64,000 nucleotides of DNA, from the NCBI GenBank assembly GCA_015179045.1, contig WHUZ01000068.1, positions 186,001 to 250,000 of the forward strand, in the 5' to 3' direction. This stretch comes from Kalaharituber pfeilii. Its lineage: Eukaryota; Ascomycota; Pezizomycetes; Pezizales; Pezizaceae. Made by a program: the position numbers and the translations under genes. Each line of letters opens with the position of its first letter. Position 1 is the first letter of the stretch. The notes under the pieces were generated by a model. The model was not told the origin of the DNA, did no database searches, and saw only the letters and a program-made list of their open reading frames with translations. Of the stretch, positions 44,013-54,179 are shown in pieces.

Positions 44013-44049
44013 CATTACTCGCGTGCCGCCTGGTAGGCTATGGCGAGGT
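43979..44049 (-). mobile_element. H1 hairpin-only micro-insertion upstream of HET gene
   Basis: Exact 13-bp duplication AATAAATGTCGTT (43966-43978, 44050-44062). A T-tract of about 29, TTAATATCATTACTCGCGTG..GGCTATGGCGAGGT. It ends at the hairpin base, 49 bp before the HET start codon. Confidence 0.93.
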
Positions 44050-44098
44050 AATAAATGTCGTTGAGGAACTGGTATCCAGTGGTGCTCTATACGCCGAC

Positions 44099-46093
44099 AT
44101 GCCGGTCCTGGGCTACCAGTTGCCATACGCCATGTTCTACATCTTTGAAGTATCACTAACGAGGTTTCTTGTAGCCATTTTCTCAAGAATCGACTCTGTT
44201 GGAGAGAGATTGGATGGAGTCTTTGACTGGAACCACAAAATCCAAGTGCCGATGCAGAGGTACCATCTGCCCTTTATAGGGAATATTCTCTCCCCAGGGG
44301 ACCAAGATCTCTCATTCTTCGACATCCCAGCAACAGGTCCCATAACTGCAATCATGACGAAGTTCTTGTTTAAAAGCACTATGTTCACTCCACCAGTCTC
44401 GAGCGTAGAGTCACCAGACCTCCAAAACACACTCGCAGACTCTGAGGTCTCCGGGCTTCAAGGTATTACCAATGCTTCGGTGCTACGGTCGAGAATATGC
44501 GATAAACTTTTCGAAGTTCTTGACTTTGCCACAACCTGTACCTTGATTAGTCACTGGTTTGGTTTTGGTCTAGTTTTAGATAAAACAATACCAGTTCCTA
44601 CACTAGTTGACGAGGAGTTACACAGACGTAACATTTTCCATGCCACTGAGCGGCGGCAATACATAGATGCGAAGCACGCAGTCATTACAGCCCCCTACAA
44701 CGTCTTCCCACGCAGATTGTGGGATCTCAAAGTGAACAGAGTTATCCCATTTTACCTACTCAAGTTGCCATGGAATGTCGGCGAGGCGCCAGATTATGTT
44801 GCCATTTCTCATAGTTGGGTTGAAGAAACGGAGCTCGATTGTATATATACACCTGTCAATCAGTCGTCATGGGCTGTTCCACTTCCGAAAGGTATTGACC
44901 TAGAATGTATTCGCAATGAAGTCTTGGGCTATTTCCCATCCATCCGATACTGCTGGCTTGACGTATTATGCCTTCGGCAAGCTGGGAGTCCGAACGACCC
45001 TATGGTTTCTTCAAAGGTCAAGGAGTCATTGCTTCAAGCGCTTGAACTAGGCCCTGAACGAGACAGAACACAGCAAGCCGAGGAACTGAGTTTGGATGTT
45101 CCGACGATTGGCAATATCTATAGGAATGCGACTGGCGTACTACGTTATTTTAATGGCCTTGGAAGACCTTTCAAGAGCAACCAATGGGAGGATGAGCATC
45201 ATTGGCTTAATCGAGCTTGGACATTGCAAGAATCTATCCCAAGATCCGTCATTGGCGGGCTAACTGAGACATGTATCAATCCCCTCAATACAGTCTCGAC
45301 CTGGCGGGGCACCCGTAAACGGCTTCGAGAATTTCTACATGACATTGAGGATACAATATGCGGATTGAACTCCTCCAGAAGCATCATTGCATTGGCCTGT
45401 GAAATGGGTCAACGACACGCCTGCAAAGAGATTGACAAAATTGCTGGCCTTAGCTACTTGTTGCATTTTGAAAAGTTGCCACTGTACTCAAAGGAAGAAC
45501 CAGTGGAAGACAGCTGGAAGCGATGTCTGAGGAGCGCACCTGGAACTATTTTAGCAGAACTTTTCTTCAATTGCCCGTTCTCGGGCCTGTTCGGCCTGTT
45601 CCCAACTTGGGAACAGTTGAAGTTATGTCCGACATCTTTTGTACACCAGGAACTCCCAAGCCCCACATCTGTTGAAGTCAGCCACAGTGAACCTTCTGGT
45701 GCAGGAGATAATGTTAAGGAGGTCCTAGGGGAATTTCGCTTCTTCGGGTATCGGCTGTGTGCAAGCATTACAAAGCCTGATCCGAATGCAGTTGATTATA
45801 ATGTGGTAGCTCATGCAAAACCAAAGCCACGATATCCGGATATGGTGGTGAACTTGAGATTTTTTCTTGGCCATGAAGTTAAGTTCTCGTTGCTTGATGA
45901 TCCTAGTTCTATCTACCAGTTATTCACTCATAGTCTGCTTCCATGTAGTAGTTGGGTCGTGATACACGCGGGGGTAAAAATTGGAGTTCTTTGCTCCGAT
46001 GAACTTTTCCTTGGTTTACACCGCTCTCAAATTCTGCAAAAAGGTATGGTTATGCTAGATGAAACTGGTTTGAGGTTCTACGATATGCCGTAG
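44099..46093 (+). CDS. HET-domain (heterokaryon incompatibility) protein
   Basis: A 664-residue intact frame from ATG 44099. The HET domain spans about residues 230-390: APDYVAISHSWVEETE, then RYCWLDVLCLRQ, DVPTIGNIYRNATGVLRYF and HHWLNRAWTLQE, the family's consecutive signature blocks. The HET domain is known to trigger cell death after fusion of incompatible fungal cells; many paralogues are uncharacterised. The N-terminal 220 residues include a hydrophobic LPYAMFYIFEVSLTRFLVAI, which could be a membrane segment. The C-terminal 250 residues have no domain I know. Upstream the frame stays open (EELVSSGALYAD) to the hairpin insertion, so the original start may have been further 5'. No frameshifts. 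Confidence 0.9.
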   Translation: MPVLGYQLPYAMFYIFEVSLTRFLVAIFSRIDSVGERLDGVFDWNHKIQVPMQRYHLPFIGNILSPGDQDLSFFDIPATGPITAIMTKFLFKSTMFTPPVSSVESPDLQNTLADSEVSGLQGITNASVLRSRICDKLFEVLDFATTCTLISHWFGFGLVLDKTIPVPTLVDEELHRRNIFHATERRQYIDAKHAVITAPYNVFPRRLWDLKVNRVIPFYLLKLPWNVGEAPDYVAISHSWVEETELDCIYTPVNQSSWAVPLPKGIDLECIRNEVLGYFPSIRYCWLDVLCLRQAGSPNDPMVSSKVKESLLQALELGPERDRTQQAEELSLDVPTIGNIYRNATGVLRYFNGLGRPFKSNQWEDEHHWLNRAWTLQESIPRSVIGGLTETCINPLNTVSTWRGTRKRLREFLHDIEDTICGLNSSRSIIALACEMGQRHACKEIDKIAGLSYLLHFEKLPLYSKEEPVEDSWKRCLRSAPGTILAELFFNCPFSGLFGLFPTWEQLKLCPTSFVHQELPSPTSVEVSHSEPSGAGDNVKEVLGEFRFFGYRLCASITKPDPNAVDYNVVAHAKPKPRYPDMVVNLRFFLGHEVKFSLLDDPSSIYQLFTHSLLPCSSWVVIHAGVKIGVLCSDELFLGLHRSQILQKGMVMLDETGLRFYDMP

Positions 46094-46221
46094 GTGGGAT
46101 TGGATTCAATGATTTACTGTTTGCATTATTACTTCTAATCATCTATGTTCAGAAATATTAAATTACCATCTCACAGTCCAAGATTTGAATTTTCCTCTGT
46201 CTTATTCAGAGAATCGTGTAT

Positions 46222-46289
46222 TTTTTTTTTTTCTTTTTTTTTTTCTTTTAATATCAGTACTCGCGTGCCGCCCTTAGGGCTAAGGCGAG
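46222..46289 (-). mobile_element. H1 hairpin-only micro-insertion 3' of HET gene
   Basis: ATCGTGTAT on both sides (46213-46221, 46290-46298). The insert is a T/C tract, TTAATATCAGTACTCGCGTG..AGGGCTAAGGCGAG, ending at the hairpin base. Confidence 0.85.
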
Positions 46290-46299
46290 ATCGTGTATC

Positions 46300-46897
46300 A
46301 GAGGGTGAGGTAGTTCAAGAGACCCAAGATTTCATTTTTATTTCCTCATCCACGCATAGGTCCTTCTCCTTTTTTTTAATGAAATCTTAACCGAGTAATC
46401 TGGTATGTATTCTTTTTTCTTTTTTTGTAATTTCTCAACCTTAATCGAACAATCTGGCCTATATCATTCGTAGCGGGGCCTGTGTATATTTTTATCTTAC
46501 ACGACTAGTCAATTTGGATAATTGTCGCAGCGATCTAAGCCAGCAATGTTTCTCCACTTTGATACATACTTTTCGATATGCATACATTAATTGATCTACC
46601 TGCCACATAATACTGCCTGTCCCGCAATTCCAGGGGCACGTGTGGAACGAATGCAGAGTGTGGAGGCCAGGGGGGGCAGATGCGGTGAGAGACCCACCGA
46701 ATGCGAAAGAAGGCGAGAGAGGCTTATAACCGAAACCTGGCTGCAGTTTTGGCAAGTTCAGCCCCATTCTTCCATGCAATTGGTTACTTTCACTGAGACC
46801 CTTGGGAATATAAGCAATGAACGTCACCGGAGATAGCATACAAGTAATCACGAGAAAGTTCCTGCGTGACTGAGATAACTGTTTCTCATTGCTATAG
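46300..46897. other. Interval without a supported gene
   Basis: A minus-strand open frame (46962-46492) reads through simple sequence and shows no motif. Confidence 0.4.
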
Positions 46898-46938
46898 TTT
46901 TTTTTTTTTTTTTTCTTATCATTACTCGCTTGCCGCAT
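46898..46938 (-). mobile_element. Half-hairpin retro-insertion (41 bp)
   Basis: ATTGCTATAG and ATTGCTACAG (46888-46897, 46939-46948) enclose a T-tract with CTTATCATTACTCGCTTGCC and GCAT. The copy stops inside the hairpin, so only its 3' arm is present. Confidence 0.8.
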
Positions 46939-47242
46939 ATTGCTACAGTGTCGCAACGCCACATCTGCACAAATATGCTTTTAGTCAGCCCACGGCCCTC
47001 TGCACGTGCACCCATATGTTGCAACTCCGCTAAGCTAGGTTCTCACTTATTTGAGTTTGCATATGCTAGTAAGTATTGAACAAGTCTTGGCAAACTTGGC
47101 AGAGGTGAATCACTCAACGTCTCACTACCACAACTCAATCTTCTCAACTGCTTCCTATCACCCGGGACGAGGCTACTATCACCCCACTCTAACTACATAA
47201 AGCTGTCCTTGACTCTGTGTCATTCTCTTGAGCAATTCACTG

Positions 47243-48889
47243 ATGGCTACTCCTTCCCACCCACAAACGGCAAGGTGGACGGCTTCTACGGTTGCCTCTG
47301 CGGTGGCGTTGGCAGCGGCAACTGCACCATTTGATTATTCAACTGCCCATGCTGGTGATCGCATCTTTCCTGCACCAGAACTACAGAATAGATTTCTGTC
47401 AGACAGGTCGCAGGAATCCCAGCAGAGGGGTATGCAGCTCTTAGATGCTTTGGCTTTGCTCTGCATCAGCGAAGCTCAGTCTCAGGTGATAGCCATTGGA
47501 GCCCAAATTTATCATAAACCGCAGGGAGAGTTTTCACAGGTTGAGCTTACAGTTACCGGAAATGAGTGGACAACCTCACTTGATTCCATTCCCCCATTCT
47601 TACAGAAACTTTGGAGGCAGATGCAAACAATCTCAAGGCTGACAAACCAAGAGAGGCGTGGTGCCGAGCCTGGATCAGTGCTTGCTCAACTTTCACCGTC
47701 GCCACCCCACTCTGAGTACAAGGTGAATGGTCGGAAGATCGATGACATTATTCTGGAAATGCAAGTGGTGGCCATGAGCCATACCTTTTCGAAATTTTTT
47801 CGCCGTTTCCGGAAGCGATATGACAAGTACTTAGAATTTCGAGTTGCTTTCTTAGCAATACCAAAACATATCTGGCCTGGAAAACTAATTGAACCAGCAT
47901 CAAAGATACGAACAATCTCTGCTTCAATCTTGGGCCTTGCTAGGGTATTCTCTGAGATAGTGGAAAGCAAAGCGCAGGCGTCTAATGCAGGTGTGCCGTG
48001 TGAACTTTACATAAAGCTGATCAGGTGCATTGTGAATATTCGATCAGTATACAATCACAGCATGGAATCAGAAATTGCCCTGTGCGCCGGTTTCGTGGAG
48101 ACACATGGCGGACCAAGTGAGTACAATGGTCTATTCGAAGCAGCATTGAGTCCGGCCAGCACTAACCCATAGGTTTTAGACTTCCCCCTGGAAAGATATA
48201 TAAGAAAATTGTGCTCCTTCCAGTATGCAATTTCTGCCCTGGTACGATGGGCTGAATCGCCGCGGCTGCGGCCAACGCTCAAGGGTCCGTTGAAAATAAC
48301 TCTCCATGCAAGCCGGATGCAGGAAATTCCAAGGCTGCCATCGTCGGTAGCTGACTGGATACACTTGTCATCCGATATCATGCAGGCGACATCCTTCATT
48401 GAAAAGGAAGGATTTAGAGAGGGAATTGGAGGGAAGGCCCATCGGAGATACAATGCGCATAAGCAAGATCGACCTCATATTCATTGCGAGATAAGCTTGC
48501 TTTTCCATTATGACAACCGTCCCAAGGACAGTACTCCACCATTTTCGTATCTGGGAGTGTCGAAGCTTTCATGTGCGGCTTGTTCTTTGCTCATCCAGTC
48601 ATATAATGCGACTCGAAAAACCAACTTCGCTGTGAAGGGTACCCATGGAAAGTTTTACTACCCCTGGGGCGTGCCGGCGGTTTCGCAATCGATTCTGAAG
48701 AGATTCCGTCAACTATTCTGTGAATGCCTCTGTCAGCGCTGGGAACAGCAAGGCGGTGGAAGGATGCGGCGTATCTTGAGCGACAGCACAGTTTATTCCG
48801 AGGAGGAGCTTATCTGCCATGGTTCCCCGAGTATGACACAGGACCAAATTGATTTACTCCCTCTGATCGATCTGCCATCCTCCATCTGA
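47243..48889 (+). CDS. OTT_1508-like deaminase-domain protein
   Basis: Two exons, 47243-48116 and 48180-48889, giving 527 residues. The 63-nt intron has GTGAGT, branch CACTAAC and TTTTAG, and joins the frames as HGGP-N-FPLERYIRKL; the first ATG (47243) is preferred. The N-terminal 290 residues are helical without a known domain. The C-terminal part carries the zinc-deaminase pattern: HIHCEISLLFHY (HxE), then YLGVSKLSCAACSLLIQS (SC-x2-C) and VKGTHGKFYYPWGVP. This is the fungal OTT_1508-like group of the cytidine-deaminase superfamily, predicted from comparative work to derive from polymorphic-toxin deaminases. The substrate is unknown. All catalytic residues (His, Glu, two Cys) are present. 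It lies 1.1 kb after the HET gene on the same strand. Confidence 0.85.
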
Positions 48890-49097
48890 GAGCGCTATAT
48901 ACGGTTAAATCTCCAAATCACCCCACAACGAATGTTTTTGCGAAATTCAGGTGTTGAAAAGATTTCGGTTTGTATTAACGTAACCGTCGAGTTGCTGACA
49001 CTGGCAAATCACCGCCACCATTGAGTCGCTGTCCTACAACAATGTAATTGCTGCGATTCTAGATTTCTTCTACGCTGGGAGAATTGTGGTCATAACT

Positions 49098-49394
49098 ATG
49101 TTATTCTTGTTAGAAGATCCTAGAAATACTACCAAATGTGCTCCAGGTATAGGTCTTGCTCTCAGTGAAATTTCCGAGTGTTATATTTACAGGCAGAGAT
49201 ATCCAGATTCCTCTGCCATTTGTAGTCGAAGTATTCAATATTACTGTTCTAGACATGACACAGATTGCATTGACGCCAAGCATCTACTAAAAGCAAGCCA
49301 CAAGCTCACCTCTGAACATAGTAAAAAAACAAATTCAAAGCCACGCCGTGTTATGCCAATTGATCCAATTGATATGATTTTTATACCAATGTAA
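49098..49394 (+). other. Unrecognised short ORF, TPR-like
   Basis: MLFLLEDPRNTTKCAPGIGL.. continues LALSEISECYIYRQRYPDSS and YYCSRHDTDCIDAKHLLKAS, a helical pattern like one TPR pair. A decayed relative is at 52285-52410 inside a TIR element, so this may be repeat-borne. It ends just before the solo LTR. Confidence 0.35.
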
Positions 49395-49399
49395 TGTAA

Positions 49400-49991
49400 T
49401 GTCGAAACATGACATCCGCCACCCGTGTTGAGCTGTCTATCAACATCCGCTACCCGTATGTTGCTGTTACTAATAGATATGTTTTTTCTATTACTGTTAC
49501 TAATGGATACGTTCATTCTGTTGCTGTTACTAATGGATACGTTTCTTCCTGTTCCTGTTACTAATAGATAGTTCCCTCTGACTGCTGTTTCGTCTGTTTA
49601 TTGGTTGCTGTTCTGTTCTTTCATTTAACATACACATGATCTACACTACGTTGCTATTATGTGTCTGAATCATGCAATAACGCCACAGCACCAACTTCAC
49701 GCCACAGCGCTTAGTTGCAAGCCATGCATTCCGTTACTTCCGCACCTGCCTGATATGTTACACCTGCCTGTCTAGTCATGGTTCTGCAGTCACGTCATGC
49801 AATGCTCATTATGTATATAATCCTGTTTGTTCTGCATCTCTTTAATCAATCAGACTTATTGGACCCAACGGTACGGACCCAACGGTACAGATCTTCTTTA
49901 TTCCTTCAGAAGCTCTTTCTTGTTTTTCCTACGTGACGAAGCCCTCCTTATTCTAAGTGCGAATCCGAAATTCAGGGTCGATGTTCAGTCA
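49400..49991. mobile_element. Solo LTR (592 bp), copy 1
   Basis: Starts TGTCGAAACATGACATCC and ends GATGTTCAGTCA; exact 5-bp duplication TGTAA (49395-49399, 49992-49996). Positions 49455-49570 hold about four imperfect repeats of a 29-30 bp unit containing GCTGTTACTAATGGATACG. Copy 2 is at 62136-62644. Confidence 0.85.
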
Positions 49992-49999
49992 TGTAAGGC

Positions 50000-50572
50000 T
50001 ATGTGTATGCCCCATTGTTCGTTAGGATTGGCTACATAGCATCATTAATTTATGATAGGACATAAAGTAAAACTTATACTGCTCTTAGAGCTCTCAGGTT
50101 TAAAACCCATAACTCTCTCAATTCTTGACAACATGAAGCGGGTTTTGAAATAAAACATGGCCATAACGTAGGACTTTTAATGTATGTGTAATTTAAAAAT
50201 GTTCGCCAGCAGGCTGCAACATATACATGTACGTACATCGAGATAAAATTTCATGTTCTTAACAGACTGGGCAGGAGCAGAAACTAAATCCAGAATGACA
50301 TGGGGACTTTGAGCTGAGTGACTTGTCCGATAGGGCCACTGTTTGTTGAGGGCCGGGCACTCGTGGTAGCGTGCCACGAGACCATCATGGAAGGTACGCG
50401 CTCACGGGTACGTCCGTTGGGCGAGTTGCTGCGCTGCTTTGCGAGCAGATGTGATTGGGTATGGGGCTTTATAGACTTGATTGTAAGTGACTCGAGGCGA
50501 GCTGAGGAACGCTGATATTGCTGTAGCGATGCATAACGACTTAATAAGGATGACGAATAGTTACAGCTATAG
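50000..50572. other. Interval without a supported gene
   Basis: No coding frame above noise; 50318-50515 is open but motif-free. Confidence 0.4.
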
Positions 50573-50721
50573 TGTTATGGTTTCTATGATGATGTAGCAA
50601 ATATGAGGTATAACTTAGGACAACGCTTGGTGCTTGACCTCTGAGAGGGCAGCTCTGGCTGGCCCTTCTTATAATCAATCCTGCGTGCCTTCCATCTATT
50701 GTCTAACTTGCTATGATATCA

Positions 50722-50728
<7 letters not shown>
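50573..50728 (+). repeat. LTR-like fragment
   Basis: TGTTATGGTTTC.. with GTATAACTTAGGACAACGC and CCATCTATTGTCTAACTTGC matches, inverted, 54790-54930. Ends are decayed. A TTTA microsatellite follows (50725-50750). Confidence 0.4.
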
Positions 50729-50751
<23 letters not shown>

Positions 50752-50753
<2 letters not shown>

Positions 50754-51719
50754 TTTTGAGGTCACATAACCCTGCATACAGGCTACTGGCCTATGGTAGG
50801 GACCCTTAAACCCGGGTCAGGTTAAAAGCAACCTAACTACACACTCTCCGTACGCCCCCTGGGCACCCAAAATAACCTCCACCTACGGCTATCCCAGATC
50901 AAGGCTGGCAAACCAGACCTCGACCGGGTCGCCCTCCACACCCTCCTGCTTCCACCCTTTCTGTTCTAAGTCCTCCCAGCACTGCCAGGTGACTTGCACG
51001 CCCTCCTTGCTCTTCCTCTTGGGCCTCTCAAGCTCCCTGGACTCAAACACCATGTGCCCAGCACTCCATTCCGCTCCTCAGGAGCAGCGTGCTTCCTCTC
51101 CCTGGATTGTCTTCCTCCACATGCCCCCGCCCTTCCCGGTCCGCAGCCAAGTGTAGTTTGTGAGTGCCCTCCTGCCCCACTTAATGAACTTCTCCCTGCC
51201 AAAGCCACTTTGCTCCCTTTCCTCCTTTCTCTTCTTGACTAACTCCTGACGTAGGCCACCTTCTGTAGCCTGACCATCATACCTCATGGCTCCAGCCCCC
51301 TCCTTCGCTTCCCCATCCGCCCTTTCATTGCCCGCTATTCCGATATGTGCCTTCACCCAGGCAAGCATCACGGTCCCTGGGTCCTTCAGCCGCTGCCTCC
51401 TCTCTGCAATTAGCTCCACCACAGGCGCCAGGTCTACAGTCTTCGCTTTGCCTGATCTCCCTGCATTCCTGACTGCGCTAATCGCTGCTTGAGAGTCTGT
51501 GAGCAGTAGCACCTTTGCCCCATTGTCAATAGCCTCCAGGGTTCCTTTCATTCCAGCAACATCTCCGTCCCATACTGTTGCCTTCACCCCAACCCACCTG
51601 CTCCCTCTGCCTCACCTGCCATCACCTGCTGCCAGCACCACCCCCACCTACTCCTCCTTCCTCGCTGCGGCTGCCATCGGTGAAGATGGCCACCGAGCCC
51701 CCTTGGCCTCTCTTATGAC
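50752..51719 (-). pseudogene. LINE (H2b type) RNase H and 3' end
   Basis: Minus strand from about 51690: VAIFTDGSRSEEGG (first Asp), MKATVWDGDVAGMKGTLEAI, VLLLTDSQAAISAVRNAG (second Asp) and VMLAWVKAHIGIAGNERAD (His, Asp). All four RNase H positions are thus present. Then GGLRQELVKKRKEEREQS and LTNYTWLRTGKGGGMWRK; the zinc-knuckle region follows with shifts. The 3' end AACCTGACCCGGG..GTCCCTACCATAGGCC, H2b hairpin and short tail lie at 50752-50828. Confidence 0.78.
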
Positions 51720-52639
51720 CTTTTATACCAGCGCAAAAGTGCTGCTACTTGCAGACCCCCAGGCAGCCATTAGTGCAGTCCAGAAAGCAGGAAAAGCTGG
51801 CAAGGCAAGGACCGCAGACCTAGCGCGGGTGGTAGAGCTCATTGTTCTGGCCTACCGACGAACATTGCGGTTCGCGAACCGGCCAGGCCCATTCGCGAAT
51901 CGGCCAATTCGTCGGTGGGCTGGCTGATTCGCGAATGGGCCAGCCCACCGACGAACACTGGTTTAGTACAAGTACCACTAGGTACCTCTACGTACTACCA
52001 GTGATTGAGTATAGAGAAACATTCTGCTACCAGCGTTAATTGATAAGCCAGTTACTGTGTGCTAGCACAGCCCTATTGCCACTGACAAGTTGCCACCTAC
52101 AAGTTGCCACTTGAAAGTTGCTGTCGGTGATACTTCTTACCCACATACTAGAAGATAATACAGATAGTTTAATTAATAATTCACTACGCTTCTAGACTGC
52201 TATAGTTAAGAATACCAATTTGTAATCATAACTTGATTATTGTTAACCGAAACACTAGAAGAAAATTACTAAATATGCTTCTAGTATTCTTCTTACTCTA
52301 AGCGAAATTTTGGAGTGTTATCTTCATAGGTAGAGATTTCCGGAATCCTCCGCCATTCTGGTATTATATTGTGGCAGTAACAGGGATTGCGTTGATGCCA
52401 AGAATGAAAAGTTTGGTGGTTGTATTACCAGAAACAGTAGATAATAAGAGCCCTGCAAGTGCCAAGTACCCACTTTAAGCAACCTCATCATGATAAAACT
52501 TGTCAAGACAAAATTTCATGTTCTTGTCTAGGTACCTGTTCTTCTCTTCGTTGTACATGCATATGTCAAAAGGTTAAATGTTCTTATTCTTGTAATAAAA
52601 GCAATGCTGGTCAATGTACCAACCAAGAGAATGAGAGTG

Positions 52640-53028
52640 AACATAGTGATCTATATTTAGGGAAGGTCCGGAAATGGTTGGAGTCCGGGAATGATAGGCT
52701 AGGCAAGACCGTGGGGATAAGGTGGCTGAGACGAAAGACCGCGCTACTGGAAGAAGGAAAAATGACCAGCTCGGTCGTGGTGTACTTGGAGGCAGCGACG
52801 GGCGTAGACAGAGTTAGGTTAGGTGGGAAATAATTGAGGACCACTCAATACGAGCCGGACAGACGGAGGAAATAGGCTGTATTGACCAGTGTGTACATTC
52901 TACCCGCACCATGTATGAGTATTGCAGGCACCACATGTATTTAGTGACGGTTAATTTTCTTTCTTTAATAAATACCTCGCCATAGCCCATACTGCGGCAT
53001 GCGAGTAATGATGTATAAAAAAAAAAAA
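52640..53028 (+). mobile_element. LINE ORF1-tail element with H1 3' end
   Basis: VRKWLESGNDRLGKTVGIRW, MTSSVVVYLEAATGVDRVRL and GGK-stop match ORF1 at 63.8 kb. After about 130 bp comes ACCTCGCCATAGCCCATAC.., TAATGATGTAT and 12 A. No ORF2. Confidence 0.62.
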
Positions 53029-53139
53029 GGTACTATTGTTTGTACATAGATGACTGCATAGGGGGATAGGAGACTGTGGAAATTGCTTAGCTGGCTGTAT
53101 GATAGATCACTATTACATTAAATCATAAGCGAGTATATA

Positions 53140-53390
53140 GGGGGGGGGAGAGAACGTTGGCGGAGGTGATGGACTGGGCGGCGGAGTAACCAGTCATATT
53201 TTCACTTTATCTCCTTATCTGTTACTTATTTTTCCGTTTTTTTTTTTTTTTTTTTTTTTTTTAATCACATAACCCCGCTTGTAGCACTTGGCCATGGCAG
53301 GGTTTATTTTTCCGTTGATAATCATTCATGTATCTAAACCCTCGCCATAGCCTGCAAGGCGGCATGCGAGTAATGATATATAAAAAAAAA
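53140..53390 (+). mobile_element. H1 LINE 3' fragment with nested H2 insert
   Basis: Exact 15-bp duplication ATAAGCGAGTATATA (53125-53139, 53391-53405). The nested micro-insertion is at 53239-53303. It ends CCTCGCCATAGCCTGCAAGG..TAATGATATAT and A-tail. Confidence 0.88.
53239..53303 (-). mobile_element. H2 hairpin-poly(A) micro-insertion, nested
   Basis: Exact 13-bp duplication TTATTTTTCCGTT (53226-53238, 53304-53316). A T-tract and the complement of CCCTGCCATGGCCAAGTGC..GGGGTTATGTGATT. Confidence 0.9.
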
Positions 53391-54179
53391 ATAAGCGAGT
53401 ATATATATTACATATAGGTACATCGAGGTACATTCATGTTCGCCGCTGGGCCAGGTGTTCGTGGCTGGGCTGGCCCCGTGAAAAACACCATATGTTTTTC
53501 ACGGGGCCGGCCGGTTCACGAATCGGCTGGCCGGTTCGCGAACCTGAAAATGTTCGTCGGTGGGCCAGAACAGTAATGAGAAGGCAGATGAGCTGGCCAA
53601 AGAGGGGGCCAGGTGCATGAGGTATGATGACCAGGCCACAGAGGGCGGGCTGCGTCAGGAGTTAGTTCGAAAAAGGGAGGAGGAGAGGGAGCGAGCGGGG
53701 TTTGGGAAGGGCAATTTTGTGAAGTGGAACAGGAGGGCACTCACAAATTACACATGCCTACGAACTGGAAAAGGCGGAGCTATGTGGAGGAGGATGATCA
53801 GTGGTGAGGAGGTGCAATGCACATGTGGAGAGGCATGGAGTGCTGAGCATGTGGTGTTCAGATGCACTGAACTGGAGCGGCCCTGGAGGAAGGACAAAGA
53901 TGGGGCACATGTCACCTGGCCCTGGCAATCCTGGGAGGACATAGAGGAGAAAGGGTGGAAGCAAGAAGGCGTGGAGGGCGACCCGGTCGAGTGCTGGTTT
54001 GCCTGCCTCGATCTGGGGTAGCCGGGGACGGAGGGCACTGGGTGCTCAAGGCGTGGATGTACATTCCGTAGTTAGTTGTTCCAAACCTGACCCCGGTATA
54101 TGGGTCCCTGCCATAGGCTGGTAGGCTGTATGCGGGGTTACGTGACTCAAGAAAAAAAAAAAAAAAAAAAAAAAAAAAA

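Larger units (their letters stand above)
51844..53571. mobile_element. 1.73 kb TIR element, unclassified
   Basis: Ends GTTCTGGCCYACCGACGAAC and its inverse, with subterminal TTCGCGAACCGGCC/ATTCGCGAATCGGCC repeats. The interior holds a Cys-rich frame (52497-52620: CSCLGTCSSLRCTCICQKVK) that may be part of a transposase, a LINE ORF1-tail copy and LINE tails. No target duplication, because host LINE codons are missing. Confidence 0.6.
51720..54179 (+). pseudogene. LINE (H2b type) split by a TIR element
   Basis: The 5' piece (51725-51843) reads SAKVLLLADPQAAISAVQKA and ARTADLARVVELI. The 3' piece (53573-54021) resumes at NEKADELAKEGARCMRYDD and continues RQELVRKREEERERAGFGKG and VQCTCGEAWSAEHVVFRC, to a stop after CLDLG. 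A 3'UTR with CCTGACCCCGGTATATGGG, the H2b hairpin CCATAGGCTGGTAGGCTGTA and 29 A follows. About 40 codons between the pieces are missing. It lies head to head with the LINE at 50752-51719. Confidence 0.75.

Noticed and set aside
44000..44060. Hairpin inserts as tRNA genes or tRNA-derived SINEs
   Set aside because: No A-box/B-box or cloverleaf is visible; the hairpins are identical to LINE 3' ends.
48170..48172. TAG at 48170 as a nonsense mutation in the deaminase gene
   Set aside because: It lies inside a well-formed 63-nt intron whose removal keeps the frame.
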